Numbered from the stretch's first letter, positions 14,947 to 25,118 are shown. The stretch is DNA of 33,034 nucleotides from Planctomycetaceae bacterium (GCA_012959465.1 DUDC01000342.1:11391-44424), one strand, 5' to 3'. Notes: generated by a model from the sequence alone, not told the origin. Program-made: numbers and translations.

Positions 14947-15805
14947 ATGACTGTCACCATGGCAAACGAAAAATCAAACCCCAGCGTACGGGTGCTTGTC
15001 GGCACATGGCGCGATGGACTGCACGTTGTCTCGGGCGAGCCTCGCCATCAAGAACTCGCTGGGCAGTCGGTCAGATCGCTGGCGAGCGATGGCCGTGGCG
15101 GCGCCATCGCCATTGTCGGTGGACACTCGCTATGCCGCCGCACGGTGGATGGTGAGTGGCGAACAGTCATTTCCGGTGATTTCGATCTCGCCTGCGTCGT
15201 GGCGGTTGGCGATGACATCTATGTTGGCACGGATGACGTGCGGATGCTCAGGGTCGATCCTGAAGGCAAGACCGGTCAACTCAGCGGCTTCGACTCGGTG
15301 GAGGGGCGACAGAGTTGGTTTGCCGGGTCAGCTGTCATCGACGGTCGAGTCGTTGGCCCTCCACTTGGTATTCGCTCCATCGCGGCGACTTGCGACGGAA
15401 GAACACTGCTCGCCAACGTTCACGTGGGGGCATTCCGCGGTCGATCGACGGCGGTGTGACCTGGCGGCCGACGATCGATATCGAGAGTGACGTACACGAA
15501 GTACGTGCCCACCCAACTCGCCCGGATATTGTGATCGCTGCGGCTGCGATCGGGCTTTACATCAGTCGGGACGCGGGTGAAAGCTGGAGTGTCGAGCGGG
15601 AGGGATTGCACACAACGTACTGCTCGGCGGTCGCGTTTTCAGGCAACGACATGCTGGTCTCCGCCTCGATGGATCACTTCGCGGATGAAGGAGCAGTCTA
15701 TCGGCGATCGATTGACGGGAATGCCCGCTGGTATCGCTTGGTGCCGGACTCCCGACACGGATCGGTGGGATTGCCGATACGGGTTGCATTGCCAGCTGTG
15801 TCTAA
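14947..15805 (+). pseudogene. Frameshifted YCF48/BNR-repeat beta-propeller gene
   Basis: The gene is split over three reading frames. The first frame, from ATG 14947 (or 14959), encodes RVLVGTWRDGLHVV, then DDIYVGTDD, and ends its homology at LLANVHVG. At a run of five G (15426-15430), adding one base restores the reading GGIPRSIDGGVTWRPTIDI. That second frame continues through ISRDAGESWSVEREGLH and SASMDHFADEGAVYRR. Near 15745 a second shift is needed to read GLPTRIGGIADTGCIASCV, which then hits TAA at 15803. The SxDGGxTW-like units belong to YCF48/BNR beta-propellers. The first shift could be a sequencing error at a homopolymer; the second shift and early stop argue for a real pseudogene. 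The intact protein would be about 300 or more residues. Confidence 0.75.
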
Positions 15806-16192
15806 ATTGTCGGGAAGGTCATTTCCAAACCCCGTTGTGCCGTCCGCAGCCCAAATTGTTGAAGCGAAAGCATGATGTTTCACAATAGACCGCCACCTAT
15901 TACATCTGTGGACGGGGATTGCCTAAATGCGACGGTAGTAGGAGTATTCTCAGCCGCATTGGCTACCTTCGAGCATAGCGACATCCTATTATTTCTGTCA
16001 ATAAAACATCTGCCCTAAATTGCTTGTTTGCCGTACTTTATGTGGTATTTTGGTGCCAATAATCCGCCGGAGATCGCCCGATGGCTCCCCGCCAACGCGC
16101 GTTGTGGCTGGGCCTGCGATCGGCATCCTGCCGCTGAGCGGTGTTAGAATGTCTGCCTGATTCAATTTGGTTTTTACCTCAGGAATGACTCG
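15806..16192. other. Intergenic spacer before the 1550-residue gene
   Basis: A 387-base stretch with no supported gene. The first part may hold eroded remains of the pseudogene, but no clear reading remains. TTGTTT (16024-16029) and TATTTT (16046-16051), spaced 16 bases, could form a weak promoter for the downstream gene. A small CCGC/GCGG hairpin is at 16131-16141. CAGGA lies about eight bases before ATG 16193. Confidence 0.4.
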
Positions 16193-19100
16193 ATGTCTTA
16201 CTCTTTCCCGCGGCGGTCGTCACTTTTGCTCGTGGTCTTATTTTCGATCGGTGTTTGGGCGTTTGCAGTTGCCGCAGAGTGCCAGGCCGAAGACAGAGTG
16301 GTATCAAGTTTTTCTCGGCATATCGCGACCGATGTCTACTATTCCGAGGGTGTCGCCACCGGAGACATCAATGGCGACGGGAAGGTGGATGTCGTGCACG
16401 GTCCGTACTGGTTTGAGGGACCGACCTTCAAAGTTGGTCACGAGATTTATCCCGCCAAGGCGCAACCCCGCGAGCGGTACGCAGACAATTTCTTTAGCTG
16501 GGTCTACGACTTCGATGGGGACGGGCATAACGATGTCTTAACGGCCGGTTTCCCGGGTACACCGGCGTACGTGTATCAGAACCCAGGTCCAGCCGGTTTG
16601 AAAAGCACTTGGACGAAGCACGAGGTGTTCGATTGGGTCTCGAACGAGGCGCCGCAGTTCACCAATATCATCGGAGACGATCGTCCGGAACTCGTCTGTA
16701 CTCGAGATGGTCATTTCGGTTACGTGACGGTCAACTGGAAGGACCCGTTTTCGAAGTGGATGTTTCACGCAATATCGCCCTCAGTAACCGCCAAACGATT
16801 TGGCCATGGACTCGGAATCGGAGACATTGATGGCGACGGACGCCTGGACATGTTGATGAAGGGTGGCTGGTACGCTCAGCCCGAAGATCTGGCAGGGGAT
16901 CCCGCTTGGAAACTACACGAGTTTTCGTTTGCGGCCGCCGGTGGCGCAGAGATGTATGCGTACGATGTCGACGGCGATGGCGATCAGGATGTGATTACCA
17001 GCTTGGCGGCGCACGACTACGGACTGGCGTGGTACGAACAGATCGGAAACGGATCGCCGGTCAATTTTCGTAAACACATCATCGTAGGACACAAGCCTGA
17101 AGAGAACCGTTACGGCCTCTTGTTCACTGAAATGCACTCCGTTCACTTGGTTGACATTGATGGCGACGGCTTGAAGGACATTGTGACTGGAAAGACATTT
17201 TGGTCGCATCATCGACAGAGTCCTCTGTGGGACGCTGGCGCCGTGGTCTATTGGTTTCGTCTGCAAAGAACGGATGCTGGAGTCGACTGGGTACCCAATT
17301 TGGCCGACGCTGATGCAGGAATCGGGAGACAGATTGTTGTCAGTGACATCAATCAAGATGACATTCCCGACATTATCGTGGGCGGAATGAAGGGTTGCAG
17401 TATCTTGACTCAGTCACGGGAACGGGTCTCTAACCAGCGATGGAGGGCAGCCCAACCAAAGCCTCTTCGCGAGCTCAAGTCCGGGCTGGCACCAGACGAA
17501 GCGGCCGGGTATATGACCGTTCCCGCTGGCTTTCAGGTGCAGCTGGCTGCTGGAGAACCGGATGTGCACCAACCGGTAGCGATGACGATAGACGAGCGAG
17601 GAAGGGTCTGGGTAGCCGAGGCCTACACGTACCCGATTCGAGCCGCCGAGGGCGAAGGGCGGGATCGAATTATCATTTTGGAAGACACCAATGCTGACGG
17701 ACGACTCGACCAACGGAAGATATTTGCCGAGGGACTCAATCTAGTCAGTGGACTCGAGGTCGGATTCGGCGGCGCGTGGGTAGGCGCTGCTCCCTATTTG
17801 CTTTTTATTCCCGATGCGGACGGCGACGATCGGGCAGACGGGGAACCTCGTGTTTTGCTAGACGGCTTTGCCTATGCCGACACACACGAAACTCTGAATG
17901 CTTTCAATTGGGGTCCGGACGGTTGGCTGTACGGTTGTCAGGGCGTTTTTACGCACTCTCGAATCGGAGTCCCGGGCACACCCGACGACGAGCGAACGCC
18001 CATGAATGCGGCCGTTTGGCGCTATCATCCAACCCGCCACGAGTTTGAAGTTTTTGCCTGGGGATCGAGCAATCCGTGGGGCGTCGATTTCGACGATCAC
18101 GGGCAGGCATTCATCACCGCCTGCGTGATTCCTCACCTGTATCATGTCATCCAGGGCGGTCGCTACCAACGGCAAGCGGGACGGCATTTTGGCGAGTACG
18201 TTTACGACGACATTAAGACCATCGCCGACCACGCGCATTACGTTGGCAACATTCGCGACCACGCGTGGTGGGGGCACGAACCTGATGCGCCGGGGGACAC
18301 GTTGCAAGCTGGCGGAGGCCATGCACATTGTGGAGCCATGATCTACCTGGCCGACAATTGGCCGGCGTCTTACCGTAATCGCATCTTTATGAATAATGTG
18401 CATGGCAACCGAGTCAATATGGACATTCTGGAACGACACGGATCCGGATATGTCGGTCATCATGGCGACGACTTGCTGCTGGCCAACGACCGTTGGTTTC
18501 GTGGCATCAACCTCCGCACGGCGCCTGATGGTTCCGTCTACCTGATCGATTGGTACGATCGCAACGCGTGTCATCGGGCTAACCCCGAGATTTGGGATCG
18601 GTCAAACGGGCGAATCTACAACATCTCCTACGGTGTGCCAGAACGAAAAAAAGTCGACTTAGGCGTTATGTCCGATCGTGACCTCGTTTCGCTGCACGAG
18701 GCGCCAAACGACTGGTACGTTCGAACGGCTCGGCGACTGCTTCAGCACAGAATGTCTCAACGCAGCCTTGATCAGGCGGCCGTCGAACAGCTGCATCGTT
18801 TGCTCTTGTCCGATGACGACACACGTGTGCTTCGTGCCGCGTGGACACTTCACGCCACCGTCGGGTTGCGACCCAAGGTCATCCACGGCATGCTCAGCCA
18901 CTCGTCTCCGTACGTCCAAGCGTGGGCCGTGCAATTGACTTTGGAAGACTCCGAGGTCGAAGAGGAGACGTTCCTGCGTTTCCTCGATTTGGCGAACGGG
19001 TCAGCGGACTCCATTGTAAGGCTCTACCTGGCTGCAGCGTTGCAACGACTCGCTTCGGCACAGGTGTTTGAACTGGCGACTGCATTGGCGCAGCACGGTG

Positions 19101-20845
19101 AAGACAAAGAGGATCACAATCTGCCGTTAATGATCTGGTACGGCGTCGAGCCCCACGTCGTCGATCATGCGGCGGCGGCAATGCAACTGGCAACAACCTC
19201 CCAGATCCCTATCCTGACACGGTACATCATCCGTCGAGCTGCAGTGGCTCCGGCAGCGCTGGATGGCGTGCTCACGCAATTGGCATTGATAAAAGAGAGT
19301 GCGAAGCAAGTGGCCGTGCTAGACGAGATTCTGAATGCGTTCGAAGGACGTGTCGACGTGGCCATGCCGAAATCTTGGGAGCGACTGTACGCTTTACTTG
19401 CCGACAGCGACAACGATGTGGTCCGTCAAAGGGCCGTACAGGTTGCTGTCGTGTTTGGAGACAGCCGCGTGTACCCGCAGTTGCGGGAACTCATGATCTC
19501 CGATAGCGTATCGATCGAAAAACGGCAGGCGGCCATGCAGACTCTGCTCCGCGGTCGAGATCCGGAACTCGCGCCTCATCTGCTTCAGTTGCTTGGGACA
19601 CCAAAACTGAGAAGTTTGGCTATACGGGCGCTGGCCGCATACGCTCATCCGCAGACAGCTGAGTGGTTGATACGTGGTTATCAACAGTTCGACTCGCAAT
19701 CGCGACAAGACGCTGTGACCACACTGGTCGCGAGGCCCGAATACGCCCGCCAGCTGATGCGAGCCATTCGCGACGACTTGCTTCCGAGACGCGATATCCA
19801 TGCGTATCACGTTCGTCAACTCGCCCGTTTGAAGGACGACGAGTTGCAACAGTTGATCAAGGAGGTGTGGGGCGAAATTCGGGAGAGTTCTGTTGAGAAG
19901 AAAGCGTTAATCGCGACGCGTAAGGCACGATTGACGCCGGAAGAACTGCGGCAGGCATCTCTCGGCCACGGCCGAATGATCTTCGCGAAGTCTTGTAGTT
20001 CGTGCCACACATTGTTTGCGGTTGGTGGCAAGATAGGACCAGACCTGACCGGCTCGAATCGAGCGAATCTCGACTACCTGCTCGAGAACATCCTCGACCC
20101 AAGTGCCGTGCTTGGTAAAGATTACCGAATGACCGTCGTCAGTACCACTAGCGGTCGCATCCTCTCAGGGATCGTTACGGCTGAGAACGTGACAGCAATC
20201 ACTTTGACCACGATCAACGACAGTGTCGTTGTGCCACAGTCCGACATTGAGGACCGGACACTATCGAACCTGTCATTGATGCCCGAAGGACTGTTGAAGG
20301 AACTAACAGACGATGAAGTTCGCGATCTGGTCGCCTATATGGCGAGTCCATCGCAGGTGGCGCTGCGGGGTCCTAGTGCGCCCATCGACCCGAAGACCAA
20401 ACGCGTTTCCGGTGCACAGGAAGGTGAGTCGCTGAAACTCGTGGAGAAATCTGCCGGCAGTGCGAAAAGTCAGGGCATGGGTGGTTTTCCATTCGATCGC
20501 TGGAGCGGCGAGGATCACTTGTGGTGGACGGGTGGCAAGCCAGGAGATCGATTGGCGCTGGCGACGACCACTGAAGCAGCGGCCAAGTACGACGTCGAGA
20601 TCGTGCTCACCCGCGCTCGCGACTACGGTGTTATCCAACTCCATCTCGCCGGGAAAAAGCTCGCCGATCCAATCGATCTATACTCTGCAGACGTTGTGAC
20701 GACGGGAGTACTTACCTTCCGGTCGATTCCGCTTCCGAAAGGCGAGATTCAGCTGGTAGTTGAGATCGTTGGAGCGAACCCGAAGGCCGTGAAAGCGTAT
20801 ATGTTCGGCCTCGATTACATTCGTCTGATACGGCAAATCGAATGA
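16193..20845 (+). CDS. Secreted multidomain protein: FG-GAP repeats, PVC-type membrane-bound dehydrogenase domain, HEAT repeats, haem-binding domain
   Basis: A 1550-residue exported protein. A signal peptide occupies residues 1-32. FG-GAP/VCBS calcium-binding repeats (DxDGDG units) start near residues 56, 106, 210, 259, 322 and 386. A PVC-type membrane-bound dehydrogenase-like beta-propeller spans about 430-810, opening with DEAAGYMTVPAGFQV and containing GGGHAHCGAMIYL and YLIDWYDRNACH. HEAT-like helical repeats follow to about 1225. A c-type haem-binding domain (Pirellula/Verrucomicrobium type) has Cys1268, Cys1271 and His1272 (CSSCH), GKIGPDLTGS and a possible distal methionine near SLMPEGLL. 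A beta-sandwich tail is at about 1430-1550. These domains usually occur in planctomycetes in giant secreted proteins of unknown substrate; electron transfer from sugar oxidation is the common guess. An AGGA site precedes the start. Confidence 0.92.
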   Translation: MSYSFPRRSSLLLVVLFSIGVWAFAVAAECQAEDRVVSSFSRHIATDVYYSEGVATGDINGDGKVDVVHGPYWFEGPTFKVGHEIYPAKAQPRERYADNFFSWVYDFDGDGHNDVLTAGFPGTPAYVYQNPGPAGLKSTWTKHEVFDWVSNEAPQFTNIIGDDRPELVCTRDGHFGYVTVNWKDPFSKWMFHAISPSVTAKRFGHGLGIGDIDGDGRLDMLMKGGWYAQPEDLAGDPAWKLHEFSFAAAGGAEMYAYDVDGDGDQDVITSLAAHDYGLAWYEQIGNGSPVNFRKHIIVGHKPEENRYGLLFTEMHSVHLVDIDGDGLKDIVTGKTFWSHHRQSPLWDAGAVVYWFRLQRTDAGVDWVPNLADADAGIGRQIVVSDINQDDIPDIIVGGMKGCSILTQSRERVSNQRWRAAQPKPLRELKSGLAPDEAAGYMTVPAGFQVQLAAGEPDVHQPVAMTIDERGRVWVAEAYTYPIRAAEGEGRDRIIILEDTNADGRLDQRKIFAEGLNLVSGLEVGFGGAWVGAAPYLLFIPDADGDDRADGEPRVLLDGFAYADTHETLNAFNWGPDGWLYGCQGVFTHSRIGVPGTPDDERTPMNAAVWRYHPTRHEFEVFAWGSSNPWGVDFDDHGQAFITACVIPHLYHVIQGGRYQRQAGRHFGEYVYDDIKTIADHAHYVGNIRDHAWWGHEPDAPGDTLQAGGGHAHCGAMIYLADNWPASYRNRIFMNNVHGNRVNMDILERHGSGYVGHHGDDLLLANDRWFRGINLRTAPDGSVYLIDWYDRNACHRANPEIWDRSNGRIYNISYGVPERKKVDLGVMSDRDLVSLHEAPNDWYVRTARRLLQHRMSQRSLDQAAVEQLHRLLLSDDDTRVLRAAWTLHATVGLRPKVIHGMLSHSSPYVQAWAVQLTLEDSEVEEETFLRFLDLANGSADSIVRLYLAAALQRLASAQVFELATALAQHGEDKEDHNLPLMIWYGVEPHVVDHAAAAMQLATTSQIPILTRYIIRRAAVAPAALDGVLTQLALIKESAKQVAVLDEILNAFEGRVDVAMPKSWERLYALLADSDNDVVRQRAVQVAVVFGDSRVYPQLRELMISDSVSIEKRQAAMQTLLRGRDPELAPHLLQLLGTPKLRSLAIRALAAYAHPQTAEWLIRGYQQFDSQSRQDAVTTLVARPEYARQLMRAIRDDLLPRRDIHAYHVRQLARLKDDELQQLIKEVWGEIRESSVEKKALIATRKARLTPEELRQASLGHGRMIFAKSCSSCHTLFAVGGKIGPDLTGSNRANLDYLLENILDPSAVLGKDYRMTVVSTTSGRILSGIVTAENVTAITLTTINDSVVVPQSDIEDRTLSNLSLMPEGLLKELTDDEVRDLVAYMASPSQVALRGPSAPIDPKTKRVSGAQEGESLKLVEKSAGSAKSQGMGGFPFDRWSGEDHLWWTGGKPGDRLALATTTEAAAKYDVEIVLTRARDYGVIQLHLAGKKLADPIDLYSADVVTTGVLTFRSIPLPKGEIQLVVEIVGANPKAVKAYMFGLDYIRLIRQIE

Positions 20846-20848
20846 TGC

Positions 20849-21187
20849 TCAGGGGGAGACTTGAGAGTGACTGCCCACGTATAATTCGAGAATCTGGCTC
20901 TGCACTTTGATGGCTCGTATCAGTACCCAAATCTGATCTGGCGTGAATTTCTTCGGGTCTGATCGAGCCAAGGTCTCCAGTTCTTCGGTCATCGCCGCAT
21001 GCTGGTCGGTGGCCGCCTGAAGGCGAAGCCCCATTTCCTGCCACACTTGAAGAAACGTGGGCTTGTCGTCAAGGTTCTCAATATCATCTACCGCATTACA
21101 GACCAGCAAGCAGAGTCGGGCCACGTCCCGTGGATGAGCTTCGGGACGAAGTTCTTCGATCTGATCCGCGAGGTCCTGGCAATTCAT
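20849..21187 (-). CDS. Small conserved-looking protein of unknown function
   Basis: A 112-residue, mostly helical, acidic protein that I do not recognise. The sequence from MNCQDLADQIEELRPEAHP to YVGSHSQVSP has no signal peptide, membrane segment or metal motif. The regular helix pattern (VARLCLLVCNAVDDIENL, then HAAMTEELETLA, then PDQIWVLIRAIKVQSQILELYV) suggests a helical bundle. It is convergent with the large secreted protein, with only three bases between the two stops. No clear Shine-Dalgarno sequence precedes ATG 21187. I accept it as a gene because the frame is not overlapped by another gene and its composition is protein-like. Confidence 0.7.
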   Translation of the reverse strand: MNCQDLADQIEELRPEAHPRDVARLCLLVCNAVDDIENLDDKPTFLQVWQEMGLRLQAATDQHAAMTEELETLARSDPKKFTPDQIWVLIRAIKVQSQILELYVGSHSQVSP

Positions 21188-21353
21188 GATGAGTCTATTG
21201 GGTCTGGATATCGGGCGCCGTGATTCGCACGTCCTATGCGCTGCCGGTCACCAAACTTTAGCTTAGATTTTCGTTTAATGACTAAACGTGTCGGGAGATT
21301 CCCCGTTTCTGTGACGGTTGGTACCGGTCGTGCCGTCTGTTGGTCGAGTCGCG

Positions 21354-22499
21354 TTACGTTTGCCCGACTTCCCGATACACTTCGTCGATGGCGTCCGCAC
21401 AGCGTTTCGTCGTAAAAACGGTGGAGACGCGTAGCCGGGCACGTCCTGCCCGTTGACTTGCCAAGTGTGGATCTCGATGTAGCCCAATGATCGCCTCAGC
21501 GAGCGCGTTCGGGTCGTCCGTTCCACAGAGCTGTACGGCGTTGCCGATGGAGGGGAACATTTCTCGCGTGCCCCCAACATCCGTGGCGACAATCGGTGTG
21601 CCGCTGATTGCGGCTTCCAGAATCGCTCGACCAAATGGTTCCTGCCGCGCTGGGTGAATAAACAAGTCGAGCGATCGATAGAACGTCGGCATGGCGTCCA
21701 CTCGGTCCAACCAATGGAACCGTCCGCGAAGAGGCGGCTCGGCTGTCTGTTGACGGAGTTGATGCTCCCAAGCTACGGTTTCGGCTTTGTTGGAATGACG
21801 TGTTCCCGCGATCACCCATTGCGAGTTTTTCAATACGGGTGCCACAATCTTCGCGGCAGCGACGAACAGGTCCCAGCCCTTGCGAAGGCCGATCTGCCCC
21901 ACGCCTCCTATGATAAATGAACCGTTTGGTAACGACTCTCGCGTGAATCCGCTCACACCACTCGTTTTATTCCAAGGCAGTTTGTCTGGAGACACATCGA
22001 TGCCATTGTAGATAACTCGAACCAGCGACGAGCTTAGGCCCTGCTGCAGATGAAATGTTCGCGTCGCGTTTGACACGGCTATCAGTCGACGATGGCCGGC
22101 GAGATCACGTATTGATTGAGGAGAAAGTCGGACGATGTCACGAAGATATCCCATCGAGGCAACGCCAAGTTGTCGACAAACAGGGCCAGTAAGTCGAGCC
22201 ATCGCCAAACTGTTGGCATGTACGATCTGTGGTTGGATCGCTTCTACTGCCTCGTGAAAGATCTGCCGCCGTTGTTCCAACGGCAGCGTCTGACCATTGG
22301 CCTTCCAATTCACTGCATGATGCGTCCAACCACAACCTTGCATCCGCCGAGCGAACTCGCCTTCCGGCGCCAATAACTCGAAATTCCAGCCAAGAGATTG
22401 CAGTTGGGGTAATACGGCGAGTAACGAATTCTCCCCTCCGTTGCAGTGGTTAAATTCAGCGACAATCAGCACTCGTCGGCCGCGGAGGTTCATCGACAC
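21354..22499 (-). CDS. Glycosyltransferase family 4-type enzyme
   Basis: A 381-residue retaining GT-B glycosyltransferase. The N-terminal domain starts with VLIVAEFNHCNGGENSLL, including the glycine-rich donor loop. The C-terminal Rossmann domain has GGVGQIGLRKGWDLF and the donor-binding HPARQEPFGRAILEAAISG segment, which includes the E-x7-E motif of family GT4, followed by PIVATDVGGTREM. It probably adds a sugar to a cell-surface polysaccharide or glycolipid; donor and acceptor are unknown. The start is GTG 22499 (AGG seven bases before) or ATG 22493. It begins three bases after the dapA stop, so the two are probably cotranscribed. Confidence 0.9.
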   Translation of the reverse strand: MSMNLRGRRVLIVAEFNHCNGGENSLLAVLPQLQSLGWNFELLAPEGEFARRMQGCGWTHHAVNWKANGQTLPLEQRRQIFHEAVEAIQPQIVHANSLAMARLTGPVCRQLGVASMGYLRDIVRLSPQSIRDLAGHRRLIAVSNATRTFHLQQGLSSSLVRVIYNGIDVSPDKLPWNKTSGVSGFTRESLPNGSFIIGGVGQIGLRKGWDLFVAAAKIVAPVLKNSQWVIAGTRHSNKAETVAWEHQLRQQTAEPPLRGRFHWLDRVDAMPTFYRSLDLFIHPARQEPFGRAILEAAISGTPIVATDVGGTREMFPSIGNAVQLCGTDDPNALAEAIIGLHRDPHLASQRAGRARLRVSTVFTTKRCADAIDEVYREVGQT

Positions 22500-22502
22500 G
22501 TG

Positions 22503-23396
22503 TCAACCTGTTAGGAGGCCAAAAACTGTCAGCGTCTTCACTAGGGTTGCCTCTTCGGCGTCAGTCAGTGGAGTCATCGGCAATCGTAAGTCGCCCGTAT
22601 CGCGACCGAGCAGTCGCATGGCTGCCTTGATCGGGATGGGGTTGGTCGCCAATCCCAGCATGTTTCGGCAAAGCGGGAATAGCCGATGATGCAACTGCAT
22701 TGCCGACTTGCTGTCGCCAGCTGCAAACGCATTCACTAGATCGATCATGACGTCGGGTACCAAATTCCCGACGACGGAAATCACACCTTCGGCACCAACG
22801 GACATCAAAGGCAGCGTCAGACTGTCATCGCCGCTGAGAACAGTAAGGTCGGTGCGTGCCAACGCTTGAGAAGCCTGGTCCAACGATCCAGTTGCTTCTT
22901 TCACCATCGTGATGTTTGGGATTTCGGCCAGTCGCTCAATCGTGGATGGCTCGATGTTCTTACCGGTTCGTCCCGGGATATTGTAAACACAAATTGGGAT
23001 TTCTACCGATTTCGCGACCGTTCGGTAATGTTGGTAGAAACCCTCTTGGGTCGGTTTGTTGTAGTAGGGTGCCACCAACAGCGCCGCGTCTGCGCCTGCT
23101 TTGGCCGCCCACTGCGTCAAGCGAATGGCTTCAGCGGTGCTGTTTGATCCCGTGCCCGCCATCACCTTGACCTTATTCGACGCCGCTTCGACGACCGCAG
23201 ATATTACCAACTCGTGCTCTTCATGAGTTAGCGTTGGTGACTCACCGGTGGTGCCGACCGGAACGAGGCACGTGGTTCCCGCGTCGATTTGAAATTGAAC
23301 CTGTTCCTGCAGTCTGTTGAAGTCGATTTTATCATCCCGGAACGGAGTCACAATCGCTACCGACATGCCGGCAAAATCCGAACCTTTTCGTGACAT
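22503..23396 (-). CDS. dapA: 4-hydroxy-tetrahydrodipicolinate synthase
   Basis: A 297-residue class I aldolase that condenses pyruvate with aspartate semialdehyde in lysine and diaminopimelate synthesis. Hallmarks are GTTGES at residues 48-53, Tyr111 in APYYNKP, Tyr138 in [10 protein letters not shown] with Arg143, and the Schiff-base Lys166 in MVKEATG. The length is normal. ATG 23396 has AGGA six bases upstream. It leads a two-gene unit with the glycosyltransferase. Related N-acetylneuraminate lyases share the fold, but the GTTGES and NIPGRT motifs favour DapA. Confidence 0.96.
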   Translation of the reverse strand: MSRKGSDFAGMSVAIVTPFRDDKIDFNRLQEQVQFQIDAGTTCLVPVGTTGESPTLTHEEHELVISAVVEAASNKVKVMAGTGSNSTAEAIRLTQWAAKAGADAALLVAPYYNKPTQEGFYQHYRTVAKSVEIPICVYNIPGRTGKNIEPSTIERLAEIPNITMVKEATGSLDQASQALARTDLTVLSGDDSLTLPLMSVGAEGVISVVGNLVPDVMIDLVNAFAAGDSKSAMQLHHRLFPLCRNMLGLATNPIPIKAAMRLLGRDTGDLRLPMTPLTDAEEATLVKTLTVFGLLTG

Positions 23397-23556
23397 GGGT
23401 ATTCCTTCGAGGTTTAACCAGGCGGTGTTGTTTCAGCGGCCGGTCAGACGGCAGAGTTTCTCGTTCGCACTCAAATCGCACATCATAAAGGGCAACCAAC
23501 CGCGTCGTCTATAGGTCGGAGTTCGGGTGATTATTTAGCCGACTCTATGGAACTAA

Positions 23557-23581
23557 CCCCACCGGCACCGGGCCGGTGGGG
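23557..23581 (-). terminator. Hairpin downstream of pdxJ, probable terminator
   Basis: CCCCACCGGC (23557-23566) and GCCGGTGGGG (23572-23581) form a perfect GC-rich 10-base-pair stem with a five-base loop. It lies 32 bases past the pdxJ stop on the same strand. The tract after it on the minus strand is TTAGTTCC, a weak U-tract, so termination may be partial. It separates pdxJ from dapA. Confidence 0.6.
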
Positions 23582-23613
23582 AATACGAGTTTCCAGCACT
23601 ATTTCAACAATCC

Positions 23614-24363
23614 CTAGCGTCCAGTTCTGTTCCCATTCGCCGCTCTAGCAGTCTCTACGATCAATCGCTTCATTTCGCGTACGGCTTGCTCCAGACCAAC
23701 AAACACAGCGCGGGACACGATGCTGTGGCCGATGTTCAATTCCCGCATGTCCTCAATCGCCGCCACTAAGTGCACATTGCGATAGTTCAGGCCATGACCC
23801 GCGTGTAGTTGGACGCCGGCCGAACGGATCGTCCGCCCGACTTGAACCAGTGACTGCAACTCCGCCTGTTGCTCCTCACCCGCAGCGTTGGCGAATGTCC
23901 CGGTGTGAAGTTCTACGGCCTCGACTTGCAACGCCAAGGCGGCTTCGATCTGCTCCAGGTTGGGGTCGAGAAACAAACTGACGGGAAGGCCTGCATCCTG
24001 AAGTCGTTGAATAGTCGAGCGTACGTGGGCCGGATTGGTTAACATGTCCAACCCGCCTTCGGTGGTCACCTCTTCGCGTTTTTCGGGCACAAGTGTGATT
24101 TGATCTGGCCTTAGCCGGATCGCCATATCGACAATGTCGTCGACGCAGGCCATCTCCAAGTTGAGTTTGGCGGTGACGGTTTGTTTGAGAACTTCGACGT
24201 CCCGGTCTTGGATGTGACGTCGATCTTCGCGGAGGTGAATCGTAATCCCGTCGGCACCACCTAACTCGGCGAACGTCGCGGCCCAGGCGGGGTCCGGTTC
24301 GAACGTCTCCCGCGCCTGGCGTATCGTTGCAACATGATCGATGTTCACGCCTAATTCAACCAT
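23614..24363 (-). CDS. pdxJ: Pyridoxine 5'-phosphate synthase
   Basis: A 249-residue TIM-barrel enzyme that joins 1-deoxyxylulose 5-phosphate with 3-amino-1-hydroxyacetone phosphate to make pyridoxine 5'-phosphate in the DXP-dependent vitamin B6 route. Typical motifs are [16 protein letters not shown] at the start, [31 protein letters not shown], the VELHTG segment, [10 protein letters not shown] and [15 protein letters not shown] 24363 is preferred over GTG 24366: AAGGA is seven bases before the ATG and only four before the GTG. It is the last gene of a minus-strand run that includes the zinc-ribbon protein 53 bases upstream, and a hairpin follows its stop. Confidence 0.97.
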   Translation of the reverse strand: MVELGVNIDHVATIRQARETFEPDPAWAATFAELGGADGITIHLREDRRHIQDRDVEVLKQTVTAKLNLEMACVDDIVDMAIRLRPDQITLVPEKREEVTTEGGLDMLTNPAHVRSTIQRLQDAGLPVSLFLDPNLEQIEAALALQVEAVELHTGTFANAAGEEQQAELQSLVQVGRTIRSAGVQLHAGHGLNYRNVHLVAAIEDMRELNIGHSIVSRAVFVGLEQAVREMKRLIVETARAANGNRTGR

Positions 24364-24416
24364 CACTCCATCCTTGATTATCTGAATTCAGGAAAAGCCG
24401 AATAACTTGGAATCGA

Positions 24417-25049
24417 TTAGCCAGCTGGCCTGAATTCAATCTGTTCGTCGAAAACTCCGTCTCGGTCAAGGTCCCGCCAAATTCGGATCACACCCCGTTG
24501 CTTGTCCACTTCCATTCGCCTGGCGGGACCCGGCAGGCGAGGGTCCGTTGTGAATGTCGGCGTCGACTTGATTTCGTCCCAGAAATCGACAAATGTTCGC
24601 TCTGGACGACTCAATTGAAACCCGATCAACAATCCGGCTGACAGCGAGAATCCGATGATACAGAGCACTCCTGCCAGATGTTTGTTTGTTTGAGGTAACG
24701 GTTCCGGTTCATTATTGTCGTTCCACTGCAATTCGTCGTGTTCTTGAATATTCTGAGTCAGCCAATCTCTCGCTGAATCTCGATCTGCTTCGGCCACGAG
24801 TAATTGAAACTGCGACCGCCAAGTGCCATCCAAGTCAAGATGGCTACTTGCGACGAGTCGATTTCGAAATCCGCGTGAACGGAGCTCATCACCAAAGTAG
24901 CCCGCTTCAGCCAGTTCGCCAAATCGAGCGACCGCACTCCAGTTTTCATGTTCATCTTGTAACTGGGGCTGACCACATTCAGGGCAAAACTTGACGTTCG
25001 AGTCGATCGACTCGAAGAACACCTGACAGTGTATGCACGTATATGCCAT
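24417..25049 (-). CDS. Zinc-ribbon protein with one membrane segment
   Basis: A 210-residue protein. The N-terminal zinc ribbon has two CxxC pairs (Cys5/Cys8 and Cys22/Cys25). A predicted cytoplasmic stretch follows, with a segment rich in Asp/Glu/Asn (DELQWNDNNEPEP). A single hydrophobic segment is at about residues 124-146 (LAGVLCIIGFSLSAGLLIGF). The C-terminal part contains DLDRDGVFDEQIEF, which resembles a calcium-binding DxDxDG loop. I do not recognise a family or function. ATG 25049 has AAGGA upstream with seven-base spacing. It lies between beta-RFAP synthase and pdxJ with short gaps, so it is probably in the same transcript. Confidence 0.8.
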   Translation of the reverse strand: MAYTCIHCQVFFESIDSNVKFCPECGQPQLQDEHENWSAVARFGELAEAGYFGDELRSRGFRNRLVASSHLDLDGTWRSQFQLLVAEADRDSARDWLTQNIQEHDELQWNDNNEPEPLPQTNKHLAGVLCIIGFSLSAGLLIGFQLSRPERTFVDFWDEIKSTPTFTTDPRLPGPARRMEVDKQRGVIRIWRDLDRDGVFDEQIEFRPAG

Positions 25050-25118
25050 CGTGAGATTCCTTACGTTTCGCCAAACTCATGCCGCGTTGTCTCCCCGCTT
25101 TGATGTGCCATCGGAATT

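Noticed and set aside
21272..21288. CGTTTA-ATGAC-TAAACG hairpin
   Set aside because: It has a short AT-rich stem without a following T-run in either useful direction, so I do not call it a terminator.
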